Shown: positions 41,500 through 44,709 of the stretch, in pieces
How positions within the stretch are numbered: the first letter of the stretch is position 1
Layout of the letters: each line of letters begins with the position of its first letter
Source: Bradyrhizobium sp.
Lineage (GTDB): Bacteria > Pseudomonadota > Alphaproteobacteria > Rhizobiales > Xanthobacteraceae
NCBI RefSeq assembly: GCF_019242285.1
Contig: NZ_JAFAVV010000003.1
Coordinates: forward strand, 1-44,709
Length of the DNA stretch: 44,709 nucleotides
Direction of reading: 5' to 3'
Made by a program: the position numbers and the translations under genes
The notes under the pieces: model-generated
What the model was told of the DNA's origin: nothing
The model's database searches: none
What the model saw: the letters and a program-made list of their open reading frames with translations, nothing else

Positions 41500-42238
41500 G
41501 AAAATCCTCCGGCAGCGCGGCCGTGTCGACCAGCCAGATCGTCTCGCCGATCGAGCGCGCGCGGTTCGCCGGCAGCTTCTCGCCGGCGAGCAACCGCGTC
41601 AAGATCGCGCGCTTGCCGGCGCCTCCGATCTCGAACAGCATCTCCCGGCAGGAGGCGAGCGCGGGCAGGGTCAGGCTCACGCGCGGCACGAACGGCTCGA
41701 CATTGGCCTTCGGCACGCCGACCACCCAGCGCGCGGTCTCCTCCACCGCCGGATAGCCCGGAAACAGCGAAGCGACGTGGCCGTCGGGCCCGGCCCCCAT
41801 CAGCACCATGTCGAACAGCGGCCGGGCGTTGTCGAGGTGATCGGCACCATGGAAGGATTGCAGCTCGCGCGCATAGCGCGCGGCGCTGGCGTCGGGGTTG
41901 GCCGTATCGGTCGGAATGGGGTGAATGTTCGCGGCAGGCGCGCATGCATCGAGGAAGGCGCTCCGCGCCATCGTCATGTTGTTGAGCGGGTCGGTCGCGC
42001 CGACGAACCGCTCGTCGCCGATGAACCAGTGCACGCGCTCCCACGGAATTCGTGTCCGGCAGGGCTCTCGCGCCAGCAAATGATAGAGCTGCTTCGGGCT
42101 CGATCCGCCGGTCAGACAGATCGCAACGCGCCCGGGGTTCGCATCGACCCGTGCCATCAGCCGCTCCGCTGCGGCCTCGGCCATCGCCGCGGCATCCGCG
42201 ACCACGATCAATCGTCGATGGTCGCGCGGCTCCGTCAC
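41480..42238 (-). CDS. pgl: 6-phosphogluconolactonase
   Basis: 252 aa; ICLTGGSSPKQLYHLLA, VHWFIGDERFVGATDPLNN, MVLMGAGPDGHVASLFPG. Confidence 0.95.
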   Translation of the reverse strand: MTEPRDHRRLIVVADAAAMAEAAAERLMARVDANPGRVAICLTGGSSPKQLYHLLAREPCRTRIPWERVHWFIGDERFVGATDPLNNMTMARSAFLDACAPAANIHPIPTDTANPDASAARYARELQSFHGADHLDNARPLFDMVLMGAGPDGHVASLFPGYPAVEETARWVVGVPKANVEPFVPRVSLTLPALASCREMLFEIGGAGKRAILTRLLAGEKLPANRARSIGETIWLVDTAALPEDFRAREPE

Positions 42239-42240
42239 GG

Positions 42241-43752
42241 TCAGAGCTTCCGCCAGCTACGGCCATCGCGCCGCAGGAGCTCCGCGGCGCCGGATGGACC
42301 CTCGCTGCCGGCCGGGTACTTCTCGAGTCCCTTGCCGCCGGCCTGCTTCCAGGCCTTGAGGAACGGCTCGACCGCCCGCCATCCCGCCTCGACGCCGTCG
42401 GCGCGCTGGAACAGGATGTTGTCGCTGATCATGCAGTCGTAGAGCAGGGTCTCGTAGCCGGTGGAGGGCTCGGCGTTGAAATAGTCCTTGTAGCGGAACT
42501 TCATTTCCACGCCGCTGATGTTGATCGTCGGTCCCGGCACCTTGCTGTTGAACTGCAGCGTGATGCCTTCGGTCGGCTCGATGCCGATGACGAGATAGTT
42601 CTCGGCCAGCCCGTCGACCGGCGTGCATTCGAACATTGCGAACGGCGCCTGCCGGAACTTGATCGCGACCTCGGTGCGCTTCAGCCCGAGCGCCTTGCCG
42701 GTGCGGAGATAGAAGGGAACGCCGGCCCAGCGCCAGTTGTCGATGGTCAGCTTCAGCGCCGCGTAGGTCTCGGTCGTGCTGTCAGGCCTCACGTCCTCGG
42801 TGGCGTCATAGGCTGGAACGATTTCGTCGCCGATCCGGCCTTGGCCATATTGCCCCCGCACCGAATTGCGCAGCGCCTCGTCCTCGTTCGGGACCTGGAT
42901 CGCCGCCAGCACCTCGGCCTTTTCCGAGCGCACGGTGTGGGCGTCGAATTTCGCCGGCGGCTCCATCGCGATCAGCGACAGCAGTTGGAACAGATGGTTC
43001 GGCACCATGTCGCGCAGCGCGCCGGTCTGGTCGTAGAAGCTGCCGCGATGTCCGACGCCGAGCTTCTCATCGACCGCGATCTGCACATGATCGATGTGAT
43101 GGCGGTTCCAGATCGGCTCGAACATGCCGTTGGCGAAGCGCAGCACCAGGATGTTCTGCACCGTTTCCTTGCCCAGATAATGGTCGATCCGGTAGATCTG
43201 GTGCTCGTTCAGAATGCTCAGCAGCTCGTCGTTCAGCGCCTTTGCCGAGGCGAGGTCGGTTCCGAACGGTTTTTCGACGATCAGCTTGCGCCACGGGCCG
43301 TTCTCGTCCTGATGCACCAGCCCGACGCGCCCGAGCTGGCGCGCGATCGGTGCGAACGCATTCGGCGGCGTTGCCAGATAGAACAGCCGGTTGCCGCCGG
43401 TATCGCGGGCGGCCTCCAGCTTCTCCAGTCGCTCCTTCATCCGGTCGAAAGAGCCCGGCTCGCTGGCATCGGCCTCGATCGCGGTGACGCATTCGAGCAG
43501 CCGGTTGGCGATAGCGTCATCCACTGCGCGGGTGGCGAACTTGCGCACGCCCTCCATCAGGCTTTCGCGCAAGGTCTCGTTCGACATGCCCCTGCGCACG
43601 ACGCCGACCACGCAAAACCGCTCCGGCAAGAGGTTCGCGGCCGCGAGGTTATAGAGCGAAGGCATCACGAGGCGATGGGTGAGGTCGCCGGTGACGCCGA
43701 ACAGGACGAAGCAGCAGGAATCCGGCTTTCTTTGCGCGTGACCGTTCGCCAT
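42241..43752 (-). CDS. zwf: Glucose-6-phosphate 1-dehydrogenase
   Basis: 503 aa; FVLFGVTGDLTHRLVMPSLYNL, KLIVEKPFGTD, YRIDHYLGKETVQNILVLRFAN, VPFYLRTGKAL. Confidence 0.98.
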   Translation of the reverse strand: MANGHAQRKPDSCCFVLFGVTGDLTHRLVMPSLYNLAAANLLPERFCVVGVVRRGMSNETLRESLMEGVRKFATRAVDDAIANRLLECVTAIEADASEPGSFDRMKERLEKLEAARDTGGNRLFYLATPPNAFAPIARQLGRVGLVHQDENGPWRKLIVEKPFGTDLASAKALNDELLSILNEHQIYRIDHYLGKETVQNILVLRFANGMFEPIWNRHHIDHVQIAVDEKLGVGHRGSFYDQTGALRDMVPNHLFQLLSLIAMEPPAKFDAHTVRSEKAEVLAAIQVPNEDEALRNSVRGQYGQGRIGDEIVPAYDATEDVRPDSTTETYAALKLTIDNWRWAGVPFYLRTGKALGLKRTEVAIKFRQAPFAMFECTPVDGLAENYLVIGIEPTEGITLQFNSKVPGPTINISGVEMKFRYKDYFNAEPSTGYETLLYDCMISDNILFQRADGVEAGWRAVEPFLKAWKQAGGKGLEKYPAGSEGPSGAAELLRRDGRSWRKL

Positions 43753-43782
43753 TCTGATGCCTTGTCCTTTATCGTTATGCTC

Positions 43783-44709
43783 TCAAGTCTTTGGCTTCGG
43801 CCCCGGTTCCCGATGGCCGCCGAAGCCGGCGCGCATGGCCGAGAGGATTTTTTCGGCGAAGGTGTGCTGCTTGCGCGAGCGGAAGCGGGCGAACAGCGCC
43901 GCGGTCAGGACTTCCGCCGGCACCGCCTCGTCGATCGCGGCGTTGACGGTCCAGCGGCCTTCGCCGGAATCCTCGACAAAGCCGGAGTAATTGTCGAGCG
44001 CGTGGTTCTCCGCGAGCGCGGACGCCGTCAGGTCGAGGAGCCAGGACGGGATCACGCTGCCGCGCCGCCACACCTCGGCAATGTCGGCGATGTCGAGATC
44101 GAAGCGGTGCTCTTCCGGCAGCGCGTCGATATTGGCATTCCTGAGAATGTCAAAACCTTCGGCATAGGCCTGCATCAGGCCGTATTCGATGCCGTTATGG
44201 ATCATCTTGACGAAATGCCCCGCGCCGACCGGGCCGGCATGGATATAGCCCTGCTCGACGCGCGGGTCACGGCCCTCGCGATGCGGCGTGCGCGGGATGT
44301 CGCCTGCACCCGGCGCCAGCACCTTGAAGATCGGATCGAGGCGGTCGACCACCGCCTTGTCGCCGCCGATCATCATGCAGTAGCCGCGCTCGATGCCCCA
44401 GATGCCGCCGGAGGTGCCGACGTCGACGTAATGGATGCCGCGCGCCTTCAGCGACTTGCCGCGGCGCACGTCGTCCTGCCAGAAGGTGTTGCCGCCGTCG
44501 ATGATGACGTCGCCATCCTCCATCGATTTCGCCAGGGTCTCGATGGTGGCCTCGGTGATCTTGCCCGCCGGCAGCATGACCCATGCGGTCCGCGGCTTCT
44601 CGAGCTTGCCGACGAAATCCTCCAGCGCCTTGGCGCCCGTGGCGCCGTCGGCGGCGAGCGCCGCCACCGCCTTTTCGTCCTTGTCATAGACTACGGTGGT
44701 GTGTCCATG
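43783..44709 (-). CDS. gnd: 6-phosphogluconate dehydrogenase, decarboxylating (partial, N-terminus outside window)
   Basis: Frame open to the window edge ([23 protein letters not shown]...); [80 protein letters not shown]. Confidence 0.96.
   Translation of the reverse strand, partial: HGHTTVVYDKDEKAVAALAADGATGAKALEDFVGKLEKPRTAWVMLPAGKITEATIETLAKSMEDGDVIIDGGNTFWQDDVRRGKSLKARGIHYVDVGTSGGIWGIERGYCMMIGGDKAVVDRLDPIFKVLAPGAGDIPRTPHREGRDPRVEQGYIHAGPVGAGHFVKMIHNGIEYGLMQAYAEGFDILRNANIDALPEEHRFDLDIADIAEVWRRGSVIPSWLLDLTASALAENHALDNYSGFVEDSGEGRWTVNAAIDEAVPAEVLTAALFARFRSRKQHTFAEKILSAMRAGFGGHREPGPKPKT

Overview
This 44.7 kb GC-rich window looks like an alphaproteobacterial chromosome, most like Bradyrhizobium or a close relative by gene content and dispersed repeats (an inference, not tested). 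I see no rRNA, CRISPR array or intact transposase gene. From left to right it contains: a partial Ldh2-family dehydrogenase; a tRNA-Ile2(CAT); two orphan solute-binding proteins; DUF3551, VOC and SDR genes; divergent mobA/mobB; tusA; an oxalate/formate-type MFS transporter; a complete kdpFABCDE locus preceded by a 27-aa membrane micro-ORF; a DUF6496 basic protein; divergent ku/ligD (NHEJ); DUF3309 and a PHA-granule-type small protein; a treS-glgB-glgX-treZ-treY operon on the minus strand; malQ and a GH15 gene on the plus strand; and a gnd-zwf-pgl-gntK-HAD pentose-phosphate/gluconate operon on the minus strand. The non-coding DNA holds the most interesting signals. (a) Sequences matching the EcfG general-stress consensus (GGAAC-N16-17-GTT) lie upstream of ku, ligD, DUF3309 and malQ, and the ku and ligD sites are divergent and interleaved. 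(b) A dispersed GTGGGC/GCCCAC repeat occurs three times, always between convergent genes; two copies carry different small MITE-like insertions at the same TTA|GCCC site, and the third copy serves as the empty site. (c) A ~360-bp multi-hairpin element sits at 3481-3842. (d) The kdp leader has a palindrome, a perfect stem-loop and a micro-ORF. (e) The maltokinase-like domain fused to TreS appears to have lost key catalytic motifs. All assignments come from reading the sequence; no database search was run.
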